From assembly GCA_004352715.1 (NCBI GenBank), contig SCFE01000084.1, positions 799,107-863,106 on the forward strand: 64,000 nucleotides of DNA. The letters run 5' to 3'. Made by a program: the position numbers and the translations under genes. Positions 11,958 through 22,428 of this stretch are shown piece by piece; position 1 is the first letter of the stretch; every line of letters begins with the position of its first letter. The notes under the pieces were generated by a model. That model saw only the letters and a list, made by a program, of their open reading frames with translations. It was not told the origin of the DNA and did not search any database. This DNA comes from Hofstenia miamia (taxonomy: Eukaryota > Xenacoelomorpha > Acoela).

Positions 11958-13244
11958 AAGAACAGCAACTCTTAAGAAGAAACATTCAGTGGAACTACCC
12001 ACATACAACAACAAGAGCTACAAATGAAAGTGAAAGCAAGCAACAGACAGTTACATGGAAAAGCAACTAGTTAAAAGCGAGAGTTATCTGAAACCATACC
12101 AAAGCACTCTAACAGGATCCTGGAATTGCAATAAAGAATGGAAGACCACTACAAACAAAGAGAAAAAATGACAAAAGGCAAAAAAGGTAGTGCAAAGAAA
12201 GCTGCAATCAAGGCAGTAACTCCTAGAACAATATGATCATCACCATACTTTGGCAAAAACTCAGCCACTGACACAGAATTTAAATCCCTCAATTCACCCC
12301 CAGAAATGAATCCCCCAGATAAGAACCCACTAGACATAATCAAGATGCTAAGGAAGAGCCAGGAAAATGAAGCACTCCTAAAACATGAAATAGAACAACT
12401 AACCAATAAAGTCAGAGAAATGGAATGACAAAACAAAACTATACTGAGCAAAATCAGATTAAATATGAAGATGTGGCTAGATGAACAAAGCCAACTATTC
12501 CAAAATGAAATCAAAACCCTCACCCACCAATTATTGGAGTCCAATAAAAAGTTTTTAGAACAAAACCAACAATGGCAGAAAATGAATCAAGAACTGGAAA
12601 TAACAAACAGGCAACTAATCAAGGACAACAATCTACAAGCAGGAGAATTGGAGCAGTTGAAAGACAAATTAAGACTAATGCAGCTTACAGAAGAAGAAAA
12701 CAGGAGCAGCATGCACACCCATGAAATAGAATTTCATTCTAGAAAAGAAAGTGAGCTACAAGCACCACACATACCAGTTCACAAAGAGGTGATATATGAG
12801 GAATCTGATGAGGACTCAGACGCAGAGAAACAAAAATTCATTAACAAAATCATAAAAGCAGTGACTACACAACTGCAGGAGGAAGATACTATAAAAAACC
12901 ATAGGAAACCCAAATATGAAGATTCAATTCTACTGTAGAATCACTGGGGTGTGATTCTAGCAAACTCAAAGAGAATACAGTTCAAACTATTTCTATTTAC
13001 AAAATGCATTGCTCTATATATACAAGTTATTTACAATATTTACAAATACCAGTCACTAACAAGAAAAGCGCGAGGTCTGGCTGATAAATAGCAACAACTA
13101 CCAGCAATGTTACACGCCGCCCCAAGCCAGACTCAGCGACTTTTCTTGTGTGCCCAATGGAGGAGGATTTGGTCCAAAAGGATCCATTTGACAGCTCTTC
13201 ACTCAAACATGCAAAACTAAGGCGTAGGCTTGGCTGACTCCTAT

Positions 13245-13602
13245 NNNNNNNNNNNNNNNNNNNNNNNNNNNNNNNNNNNNNNNNNNNNNNNNNNNNNNNN
13301 NNNNNNNNNNNNNNNNNNNNNNNNNNNNNNNNNNNNNNNNNNNNNNNNNNNNNNNNNNNNNNNNNNNNNNNNNNNNNNNNNNNNNNNNNNNNNNNNNNNN
13401 NNNNNNNNNNNNNNNNNNNNNNNNNNNNNNNNNNNNNNNNNNNNNNNNNNNNNNNNNNNNNNNNNNNNNNNNNNNNNNNNNNNNNNNNNNNNNNNNNNNN
13501 NNNNNNNNNNNNNNNNNNNNNNNNNNNNNNNNNNNNNNNNNNNNNNNNNNNNNNNNNNNNNNNNNNNNNNNNNNNNNNNNNNNNNNNNNNNNNNNNNNNN
13601 NN
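13245..13602. other. Assembly gap (358 N)
   Basis: The gap lies inside the nested LTR element; its stated length decides whether that element could be autonomous. Confidence 1.
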
Positions 13603-13651
13603 GATTGGGTTAATCTTGCAGAGAGGCATTGGAATGTTCTGCATCACATCA

Positions 13652-13671
13652 GGGTCCTGTCATGGTCGCCA
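13652..13671 (-). promoter_or_regulatory. PBS of the nested LTR element
   Basis: The minus strand reads TGGCGACCATGACAGGACCC, beginning with the base after the LTR terminus. This fixes the element's orientation as minus. Confidence 0.75.
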
Positions 13672-14758
13672 TGTAGAATCACTGGGATGTGATTCTAGTG
13701 AACTCAAAGAGAATACAGTTCAAACTATTTCTATTTACAAAATGCATTGCTCTATATATACAAGTTATTTACAATATTTACAAATACCAGTCACTAACAA
13801 GAAAAGCACGAGGTCTGGCTGATAAATAGCAACAACTACCAGCGATGTTACACTACCACAACTGAGAACCAGTGATATGATACCTTGTAAGGCAACTCTA
13901 CCCAAGTTTAATGGAAGGGTAGACAGTTATAATCCAACATTTGCCAAATGGCTACAAATGTTTGAATTAACAATGGTGGAGCACAGAGTAAGCCAATAGG
14001 CAGCAGCAGCAGCAAGACTCCTGTTATATTTAACAGGGGCAGCCTCCCAACACTACTTGCTCCTAGATGCAGAAACAAAAAGAAATTACCAATTGTTGAT
14101 CAGAGATTTCATAAATTACTATGAAAACAAAAGTTTTAAAAATCAGTACTGAATAATTCTAAATGCAATGAAAATGAGAAAAACTGATGACATTAGAAAT
14201 TACATGCAACAAGTTGAATGACTATTAATGCTCAATTTGAGAGAAAACAGATATTCTAAAGATGATTTGTTCTCACACATTTGTAAGGGAATGCCAGAAA
14301 GCATTAGAATACAGTTTGAGATTAAATGTGATGTCAATGACAAGTTGGAAAGAATGATTAGAAAAGTGGTCAACATACAAGCACCATCAAAAACAATGCC
14401 TGAATATATGAAAAGGCTGCATGGCATAGAGAGTTATCAACATGGAGGAACAACCTCAAACCAAGCATCCCAAATAAAACTTACACTGAAACTAAACCAG
14501 AAAAAATAATAAAAGTAAAATGAAAAGATGGGAAGACTAGAAAGGTAAAAAAGAAAGACATCAAGTGTTACAGTTGCAGACAAAAAGGACACAAAAACCA
14601 GACTGCCTAAAGCAGATAAATGTAATTGGGGATGATGAAGCCTATTATGATGAGGAAGATGTACTGCAAACAGAAGACAAAATGGATGAAGTATTGCCAA
14701 CCAACAAGGTGTTGGAAAACTAGGTAGAGCACCAACTCATAACAACTGTGCATCAATA

Positions 14759-15334
14759 ATGATCCTGACAAATCTCAACACAATAAATATGATAAAGATA
14801 GTGATTAATGGAGTAATGACTAAAGCAACAATTGACACTGGAGCAGCAATGTTGATAATCACTGATGAGTGTGCTATGAAGCTAGGATTTAAATGGGAAG
14901 ACTTGAGCAGCTGCAATAAGAGACTAATTAATGCATCAGGAGAATATATTGATATGAAAGGAATGATAAATGCAGTACAGATGAGAATCATGAACACAAC
15001 ATTTGAACAATCTCTAGTGGTGGTGGACACACACAACAATCTGTTGCCATACAAGGTCATCTTGGGCAATGATTTTCTGACAAAGAATGGATGTGTTATT
15101 AACTATGCCAACAGAACTATAAAGGTAAGAGAGGAAGAAATGGAGATTGAAGAAGAACAAAAGAAGCAGAAAACAATCACATTTCAACTGCAGGAAGATA
15201 TCCAACTACAGCCACGCCAATGGAAGATGCACACAATTGAAACTGAGGACACAGTAACAGCTGACATAATGATGTATGACAATAAAGGCATCAACACCAA
15301 TGAGTATCAATGTCATCTAGTGTCTGCACAATAA
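14759..15334 (+). pseudogene. Retropepsin-like aspartic protease (pol N-terminus)
   Basis: The ORF contains ATIDTGAAMLIITDECAMKL, with the catalytic DTG(A) triad of retroviral-type aspartic proteases. About 75 residues later comes VILGNDFLTKNG, equivalent to the second conserved ILG(x)DFL motif. This protease matures Gag-Pol by dimerising around the two Asp residues. It lies directly upstream of the RT fragment, as in Ty3/Gypsy pol. The open frame starts at 14759 without a clear Met context and was probably continuous with gag-pol before decay. The C-terminal part is Glu/Lys/Gln-rich linker. Confidence 0.85.
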
Positions 15335-15608
15335 AACATGGAAAGGCAAGAAGAGCAATTCTTAACACAATGAACTGGAATGTTAACCTGAAAAGATCTC
15401 AAGTAAGCATATATGGAAAATTCATCAAGTCTAACATCAGACTCATCTGGAAGGCAATGGAAGACGATGATGGAGTGAGTAATTTGCATGGTAGACTCAA
15501 GGACTTGCAAATGAAAATGGATAGTACTCCACATGGCTGACTCAGGGTGAGTGGATGAACACCATCAAAGTTGTGAGTACTCCCAAAGGCCAACTCAAGT
15601 GAATTGGG

Positions 15609-15955
15609 ATGAAAGCAGAAGAGGAAGACACATACAGAACACCTGAAATAAATAACAAAGACTACCCACATTTAGAGGAATGGGAGATCACGCAACTAAG
15701 GAAATTGCTAGAAAAACATAAATGTATATTCAACTATGGAGAGATAAGTGTGGGGCAGGCAGTGGGCAAGAAACATAGAATAGTCACAACAACTGACAAA
15801 CTGATCAAGATACCAGTCAGAAGGGTACCCAAACAGATGAAAGACAAATATAATCACATACTGGAAGAACTAATTGACAACAAAATTATCCGCCAAAGTG
15901 AGAGCCCATATGCAGCACCAACTGTTTTTGTAAAGCAGGTATTGCTTATGCATAA
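15609..15955 (+). pseudogene. Reverse transcriptase N-terminus, truncated
   Basis: The segment has the Ty3/Gypsy RT entry pattern: a KHRIVTT...PVRRVPKQMK region, ILEELIDNKIIRQSESPYAAP, then TVFVKQ. It corresponds to the fingers region before RT motif A. After about 15940 the similarity ends, and palm motifs (the LD and YxDD catalytic Asp blocks) are absent. The next recognisable pol sequence is the end of RNase H at about 16080. Around 1 kb or more of pol has been deleted, so the element cannot reverse transcribe itself. Confidence 0.8.
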
Positions 15956-16029
15956 ATTTTTGCAAATTCATTTAGGGTACAAACAGACATCAGTGGACTA
16001 GCCTGGGTGAAAAAGTTCTCAGGAGATAA

Positions 16030-16420
16030 GTCTTGAATAGTGTCATGATGGATCAAATATTTAAACAAGTTCACATTCACAATTGAGCACAGGAAAGGCA
16101 TGTTGCATAACAATGCAGACTTCTGGACATCACTACCAGAATACCAGAGAGATGCAGTAAAAATAGATGGAGAGAAAAAACAATTCCAATTTTTGCCCCA
16201 CACTGAGTATGAAGGACTGTCAGAAATAAACGTGGATAAGAAAGGCCAAGCTGTGCTACCAATACTAATGAGAGAAGAAATATCTGAAAAAGAAATAGTG
16301 GACAAACAAAGGGATGACATAATCCTCAGTGAAATCATAAAAAAGATAGAAGAACCTTGGACAACACTATCAAAATTAATGGCAGGATACTATGAACACT
16401 ACAAATGGAAAATCAATTAG
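16030..16420 (+). pseudogene. RNase H C-terminus and pol linker
   Basis: A segment reading IEHRKGMLHNNADFWTSLPE matches the conserved end of Ty3/Gypsy RNase H (H.(K/P)G..N..AD.LSR). It is followed by an acidic linker up to KLMAGYYEHYKWKIN and a stop. It sits just after the RT deletion and just before the integrase zinc domain. Confidence 0.75.
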
Positions 16421-16429
16421 AACAGATTA

Positions 16430-17330
16430 CTATATGTCAAAGCCAACAATAACCAGATCATGATACCCAACTACTTCAAAAGAGAGTTGATAAGGAAAAT
16501 ACATGAGAAAGGCCACTTGGGAATCACACAGATGGAGAAGACCTTCAATGCAAGGTTTATAATGACAGCTGTGAGGAAAGTCACCAAGGATATTATTAAT
16601 AAGTGCATGACATACCTCCTTAACAACAAGCAACACTTTCTGACTCAAAGGGCGCCACTAGAGAAAATCATTGCAACACAACTGAATGAAATAGTCCACA
16701 TAGACCTGGAAATGCTATTGAAGGACGCAGAAGGCTACCAATATCTACTGGTGATGGTAGACAATTTTACAAAATATGCAAGAATGGTCCCAATGAGGAA
16801 TACCACAGCAGAAACCACAGCAGAACTGGTAATAAAAGAATGGATACTATGACTTAGGCTGATGGAAACAATTATAATGGATAAGGGCCCCAATTTGAGA
16901 GTGGACTTTTTCAAGAGATGGCAAAACTCCTGGAAATTGCAAGTGAATGGACAACTGTGTACCACCTGCAGGCCAATGGAGCAGTGGATTGACTGAATCA
17001 GACACTAATCAAGTTAATTAGAGTAGCAACATTAAGGATAGGGGAAGCAGATGGAGAGAGGTCATCAAGATGATTTAATACTATTACAATACCTTGGTAC
17101 ATCCAACAATGGGAGTCTCACCATTCAAGGCAATGTTTGGAAGAGAAGCAGCTACCCCTGGAAGTTGAAAACAGTATGGTCCAGCCCTCACATGATAACA
17201 CAAACATTACCAAACAATGAATACATGTTAGACAACAATAGACTATTACATTTCCAAAACCTGAAGAGAGCAACAGTGGACATAGAAGAGACAAGGATAG
17301 ACAAGAATGCTGAATTCAAAATATGCTGAA
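16430..17330 (+). pseudogene. Integrase
   Basis: The zinc-binding domain is recognisable in HEKGHLGITQMEKTFNARF; of its HHCC residues, the two His and one Cys (NKCM) remain and the second Cys is lost. The catalytic core follows: VHIDLEML (first Asp), LVMVDNFTKYARMVP, then ETIIMDKGPN (second Asp). The third acidic residue region is broken by stops after about 16990. A C-terminal GPxx(V/I)xxxL-like segment, SSPHMITQTLPNNEYMLDNN, marks the end of pol. Integrase inserts the cDNA into the host genome. Several in-frame stops (for example TGA at 16851) make it inactive. Confidence 0.85.
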
Positions 17331-18146
17331 TTAATGGCAATGAAATTATATATGATATGTATGATTTAGATAGTCTACATCAAGAAGGATTTGATGATGA
17401 ATACACAGTGGACATTTGAAATGATAACAAGAGCCAGAGAGTGCTGCCCCAAAAGACACCAAGAAATAAACCTATATATGACCCTGAAATATGGGATATA
17501 AATTTACTAACTGAATTTAGGAAATTAGAGGAAAATGATGCACCCACTGATGAAGAAGAGAGTGTGCAGGAATCAACAACCAGAGGAACTCTCAACCATG
17601 AACAGGAGAAGGAGAGTTCACAGAAGTTCTCAAACCAGATGTTGACTCAAGGGCAGAAGGGACAAGAATGAGGAACCAATGAATAGACAATGTAGAGTGA
17701 GAAGGCGTCCTTGTAGTCCCCAAGGCTGATTCAAGGGCAGGGAGACCAATGGACAAAAAGCCTCTCCCACCAGAGATCTGCACTGCCAATTCAAGGGCAC
17801 GCTGAAAACTGGTGCACAGCAGCTCAACTTTCCTTCCAAGAGTCCATGATTCAAGTGCAGTGAGACAATGGGAGTTGCAGAGGAAAGTGTAAGTGGTGGA
17901 AGAACTGTGGAGATGTGAAAGCAATTCAAGGCTGATGCTATCCCCACAGGAACCACAACTGGTCAAGTGCCAATAGGAGTAACTGTGAGCTGATTCAAGG
18001 GTGAATCAGTAGAAACTATCAGCACAGATTCACAGCCCATGGACTGTGAACTGAGCACTAGCAGATTACCATTACAGATGACCCAGCTACATGCCTCCTC
18101 AGAAACTACCTCAGAGAGAACTGTATGATATAAGAAAGAGAAGTGG
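17331..18146 (+). other. Pol tail and recurring CTCAAG/TTCAAGG motif region
   Basis: The first part (to about 17670) is an acidic, open, pol-tail-like sequence. From about 17644 the motif [ga]a[ct]tcaagggcag recurs at roughly 60-75-bp spacing (about 17644, 17727, 17790, 17848, 17925, 17994), with stops in all frames. It looks like a degenerate minisatellite or a decayed repetitive protein linker between pol and ORF3. Confidence 0.45.
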
Positions 18147-21100
18147 ATGTCTAAAATTAATGGAGAAACATTACAACCCTACTTTATTGGAACATTGAGA
18201 ATGCATTACAATGCATTTGCAAAGCTATCCCCAGAAACAAAAGCACATATAAGGAAAGTCGTGAAAATTGAAGGAAAAAATCTACCAATAGTGCTCAATG
18301 CCAAAATAGACTAAAAGTAAATGTAATTATAAGCTACCCACAGGAGATGAACAAAACACTGGAGAGACTGTATATGTGAAGCACAGTGCACATCATATTT
18401 GATGAAGATTTCACACTGGAAATGATGCAAGCCATCATGGCATATAAAGACAAAATAGCAGAAATACCAGAAATAAACTTGGATGAGGAAAACCTCACAA
18501 TCATACATGTATTGAAAGAAAAGGAATGCACAAAAAACCTTGAAAAGAAGATTGATGAAACATTAAGAATGGCAAAAATGCAGAAGATGAGGGTAGTATT
18601 AATCATGGTGTCAACAAATGAATACATCCCTGGACACCTACAAGAAGCATGTATGCAAACTGAAAATATCTTCCACTGGGAGAAAGCACCAAAAGGTACA
18701 ACCATCCCAGAATTAATAAAATTCTATCTACAAATAGACTACTGGGAACAAATCTACAGAATAATGGTAGACCCATGCATTGTGATCAACCTCTGTAAAC
18801 AAACAAAAATGATCAAGCTAATGGCAGACACAGATGGCATAGAGAAGGCCAACACACTATTTATAAAATGTAGTCTGACACAATGGCAAGAGCATCTACA
18901 ACAGATCCAGAAGATATGGAAAAACATGAAACTGCAACAAAAAGTGGAGGGGAGTTGGCCAGAAATAAAAATTGAGGCACCATCATGGAAATTCCACAAA
19001 TCAGTAGAGATATCATTAACAGAGGTGAACAAAGCCTATGAGCTAAACATGAAAAAGACTTTAAACAGTTAATATTTGAATAGAAGAATGCACCAGAAAT
19101 ACATTTCAGAACAATGGCTTGGATATTAGCAATATTCACAACTGAAGAGGCAAAACTAAAACTTCTGATCTCACAGCACATCTGACACAAGCTAGCAAAA
19201 GTAAAAAATTTGAGATAGCAATAGCCCCAATCAACACACAAACAAAAAACTGGTTTTTAAAAGGTCACACTGGAAGGCTGGAGTCACCAAACAGATAGGA
19301 GAAGCAAGTACAGACAATGGAAAAAATACTCAGCTAAATGATAATGAATGAGAGCCCCATGGGAAAAATGTTGATAATAGATATAGCAAACAAGATGGGG
19401 ATATGTCCTAGTGAAATACAATATTCAATGAACCCATGAAGAAATATATGTGGGGAGTGACATCTGAAACACAAATGAAGCAAATGGAACATCAACTGTG
19501 GATAACAACAAGAAAAATCATTAATTGGAAACTAGCAAGCACAGAAGAAATCAGGAAAACAGTAATACAAAAGAGTGTGCAGAAAATCCTTGAATGTGAA
19601 ATGGAAAGATACAAACAAGACAGCCCACAGTGTACATTCACAAAAATTATATGAAGTGTGGAAATGATGAAACAAGGAGGAATAATGGAACCAGTGGAGG
19701 TCTGTGAGATGGTCATGAAGACACAAGCAGAAATGATGGAAGAGGAAAAGTTGTTAACATCCTCACAACTACTGTTATCTCCCAAAACTCAGCAGACAAT
19801 CAATAGGATAAACATAGAAAAGTGGGGAGAAATCAGCCCACCAAGAACAATAGAATGGAGAGACACTGATGATGAATGGTTCTTAGTTGAGATTAAAGTC
19901 ACTAGAGAAGCCAGAGAGATCAAAGAAAGGAACTTTCAAAATATTAGAGAACAACAAATGGTGGCAACAATGAAGCTCATGTTCATGGAAGCATTTATGC
20001 AAATGGAACTGGAAGAATTGTTAAAGCCATACAACCAGTTAGCAGTAGATGTTGAATGTATAACAGCAAGAATAGAGATCAAAGAAGAAATATGATAAAA
20101 ACTAAGTAGAAGGGGACTGATGCAAGCATTCTGGAATACCATCCTGGAACTGAAAATGAATTATCCCACAACAATAGGCTTAGCAACAGCACCAACAATG
20201 GAAGGTTCATACCCACACATCAAAAAACAAATTGAAACAACGATCTTGATCAGCACACTGCCAGAGACTATTGTGATACCAATGGTCCTCCCAAGCTGGA
20301 GACTACCAAAAGAAGTCAAAGTCATGAAAACATTTCTTCATGAATACAAATTGTACTGGAACACAGAGAAAAAGGCAAAAGCCACAGAATGTGATGACTA
20401 CAAGAAGTTGAAAGAAATAATGCTGAAGAATGATAACAGAGAGAGAGTATACATTGAAGGCATGATAATGCCATATCAACTGTATACACAAGGGAGACCC
20501 ATTAATATACAACTACAAGATCTTAGGAAAGAAATAGAAAGTCAGACTCCAAAAGCAATAATGCTATTCTCCAGGGTGAACAACATTGTATGGACAGACA
20601 TCTGGGAGAGTAAGTATCATTACTATGATGTGACAAAAAGAGTCAAAATTGTCATGATGATGTGAATCAATAAGGAAGATCCCAACAACATAACTGAACA
20701 AGAAGTAAGAGACAACATTAGCTTCTTTTATAAAGACGTAGCAAATACCTGCAGCTTACAAAAAGCATTCATGTTTTTCTATCCTGACAATCAGATAAGG
20801 GAAGATTTAGCCCATATGAGCAGGGCTGAAGTGCAGATGACATTGATGATAGGAATTAAAGGGATCAGAAATACTACGAAATATTTTCACAGAAATTCAA
20901 TGAACTAAGAGAGAACATGCCAATAGTAGAGGACATTCAAGAGACGAAATTCCTAAAATATGCTAATACAGTAACAACCAAACAAGAGGCAGTCCTGAAA
21001 ATAACAAAACAAGTCAAATTCAAAAAAACCATGTGGGCTGATCAACAGGTGGAATTGATAATCTGGAAGGCAGACACTTTGGTACATGGAGAGTGAGCTG

Positions 21101-21200
21101 TGCTAAAAATAGCACAAGCTCAGGAGGGCATGTAGCATCACCCAAAACAAATCAAAAATAAGCTGCAAACATCAAGCAGAATGAGAATAAGATCAAAGAA
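18147..21200 (+). pseudogene. Unrecognised ~1000-codon ORF3 downstream of pol
   Basis: Coding-like sequence extends for about 3 kb between pol and the 3' LTR. It begins at an ATG in frame 3 (18147), passes to frame 2 at 18311, stays mainly in frame 2 to about 20870 with scattered TGA/TAA/TAG stops and one frame excursion near 19075-19210, and ends in frame 1 near 21200. The product is hydrophilic, Lys/Glu/Met-rich and helical. I see no signal peptide, transmembrane segment, furin-type site or known enzyme motif, so an envelope protein is not supported. Base composition (A-rich, almost no CpG) matches gag and pol, so it belongs to the same element. I do not recognise the family. Confidence 0.55.
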
Positions 21201-21864
21201 ATGATGATTAGAAATATTGTATTTAGATCAATTAGATTAATTTAGATTTATTTGTATTATGCAACCAAGAAATAACATGTGTTAAAAAAGAGAGATTAGT
21301 ATTGGGCAATAAAAATACTTTTGGCAAAACATGGGGGCGAAATTGCTTTTATTATTTTTAGACGCCATTTTGGCACAAGAAAAGTTTAAATTTGAAATCA
21401 ACAGGTACTTTTCTGAAATCACTATAAATACAAATCAGATACTGTAAGCAATTGATAAAGAATTTTATTCAGAATTCTTATTTTCTTCTACTGCAATGGT
21501 TTGAATATTTAATACAATGTAGAGCTAATCAAGTGATGCTTAGTAATGGTCTTGATCCATCACAGAGAATGATTCAAGGGTCCCTGTGCCAGATTATGAA
21601 AGTGCACATAAGTTAGGTAAAGGGGTTTTTCTCTCAAGTAGTCAACTAGTGAGCATTTACTACATGTACTAAAATAATAAACTGCAAACAAATGGTTGGA
21701 TGACCAAAGCCTAGGAAATATATTAATACTAGTTTAGATCCTAATTAATGACCAATAAATGACTGATAAAGTGACAGTAGATGTATTAAATTATAAATGT
21801 AAGTTAGGAAGCTGCTCACAACTAATATATTTAGAAATGCCAATATATTTTGGTAATGGTTACA
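21201..21864. other. 3' noncoding region of the LTR element
   Basis: No ORF. It contains a purine-rich 'catgggggcgaaat' near 21331-21345 followed by TG, which could be the real polypurine tract and 3' LTR start if the LTR is about 0.9 kb rather than 417 bp. Confidence 0.5.
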
Positions 21865-22428
21865 TGTAGTATCAAACAAGCAGCTAGTAACAATTCAGGT
21901 TATGAAGAAATAGAACACTTTAACAAAACAGAGTCTAAGTCAAATTGTGTCATGTTGTGAGTATGCACTGAGCTAGGATAAGGTACACATAAACTGTATC
22001 AATGAGCTGAGGTGTGACACTCAATCAAATGGAACATCAAAGGAAGTAGTGAAACTGGATGTGGAGATCAGCTTCAGGCAGATGCCCATCATTGATCATT
22101 GGATAGATTACNNNNNNNNNNNNNNNNNGGCACACATAAACTGTATCAATGAGCTGAGGTGTGACACACAATCAAATGGAACATCAAAGGAAGTAGTGAA
22201 ACTGGATGTGGAGATCAGCTTCAGGCAGATGCCCATCATTGATCATTGGATAGATTACTGCCTGGCTTTATCAACTAAATAGTGAATGGTTAATTCTAGC
22301 TTATTGTAGGTTAACAGAAACAACAGCCAAGCATAATATAATAGGTAAATCCCTACCTGCAGAAATATGACTAGTGTTATGCAGTAACAAGAGATAAACA
22401 GTAATAATGCCTGACAGAGGATGTTACA
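21865..22428 (+). repeat. 3' LTR, inflated by an assembly duplication
   Basis: It starts TGTAGTATCAAACAAGC and ends GGATGTTACA, as in the 5' LTR. A 17-N gap at 22112-22128 separates two 130-bp near-identical segments (21982-22111 and 22129-22258). Subtracting 147 bp from 564 gives 417 bp, exactly the length of the 5' LTR homology. The second segment is therefore an unmerged contig overlap rather than biology. Confidence 0.88.

Larger units (their letters stand above)
12934..13852 (-). mobile_element. Nested short LTR element with CTAC target duplication
   Basis: Two 181-bp direct repeats (12934-13114 and 13672-13852) flank a short interior containing a 358-N gap. The host sequence CTAC is duplicated at 12930-12933 and 13853-13856. 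On the minus strand the LTR runs TGTAACATCGCTGG...GATTCTACA. It is followed directly by TGGCGACCATGACAGGACCC, a convincing PBS, and GGGGCGGCG next to the other LTR is a polypurine-like tract. If the gap size is right the element is only 919 bp, too small for gag-pol, so a TRIM-type nonautonomous element is likely. A related solo LTR lies at 36879-37064. Confidence 0.88.
12465..14620 (+). pseudogene. gag of the LTR element, split by a nested insertion
   Basis: The N-terminal part (about 12465-12933) is a Glu/Gln/Lys-rich predicted coiled coil followed by an acidic stretch (EESDEDSDAE). It is interrupted at 12934 by the nested LTR element and resumes at 13857. The core capsid-like part (13857-14509) includes LLLYLTGAASQHYLLLDAE and a helical region typical of Ty3/Gypsy gag. 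At 14559-14600 a CCHC zinc-knuckle reads CYSCRQKGHKNQ, with the last Cys lost by a 1-bp frame change. Gag would package the RNA into particles. Stops and the insertion make it nonfunctional. Confidence 0.75.
11524..22428 (+). mobile_element. Decayed Ty3/Gypsy-like LTR retrotransposon (10.9 kb)
   Basis: Two direct repeats of 417 bp (11524-11940 and, after removing an assembly duplication, 21865-22428) flank gag, protease, partial RT, RNase H end, integrase and a further long coding region. A PBS-like site follows the left repeat. Protease, then RT-RNase H, then integrase is the Ty3/Gypsy (Metaviridae) gene order. The element is dead: many TGA/TAG stops, frameshifts, a deletion removing the RT catalytic core, and a nested insertion in gag. 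No matching target duplication flanks the LTRs, so one end may be truncated. Only about 18 CpG dinucleotides were counted by eye in some 10 kb. Confidence 0.85.

Noticed and set aside
18386-20665. ORF3 as an envelope gene
   Set aside because: No signal peptide, membrane-spanning segment, cleavage site or cysteine-rich ectodomain can be seen; the product is hydrophilic throughout.
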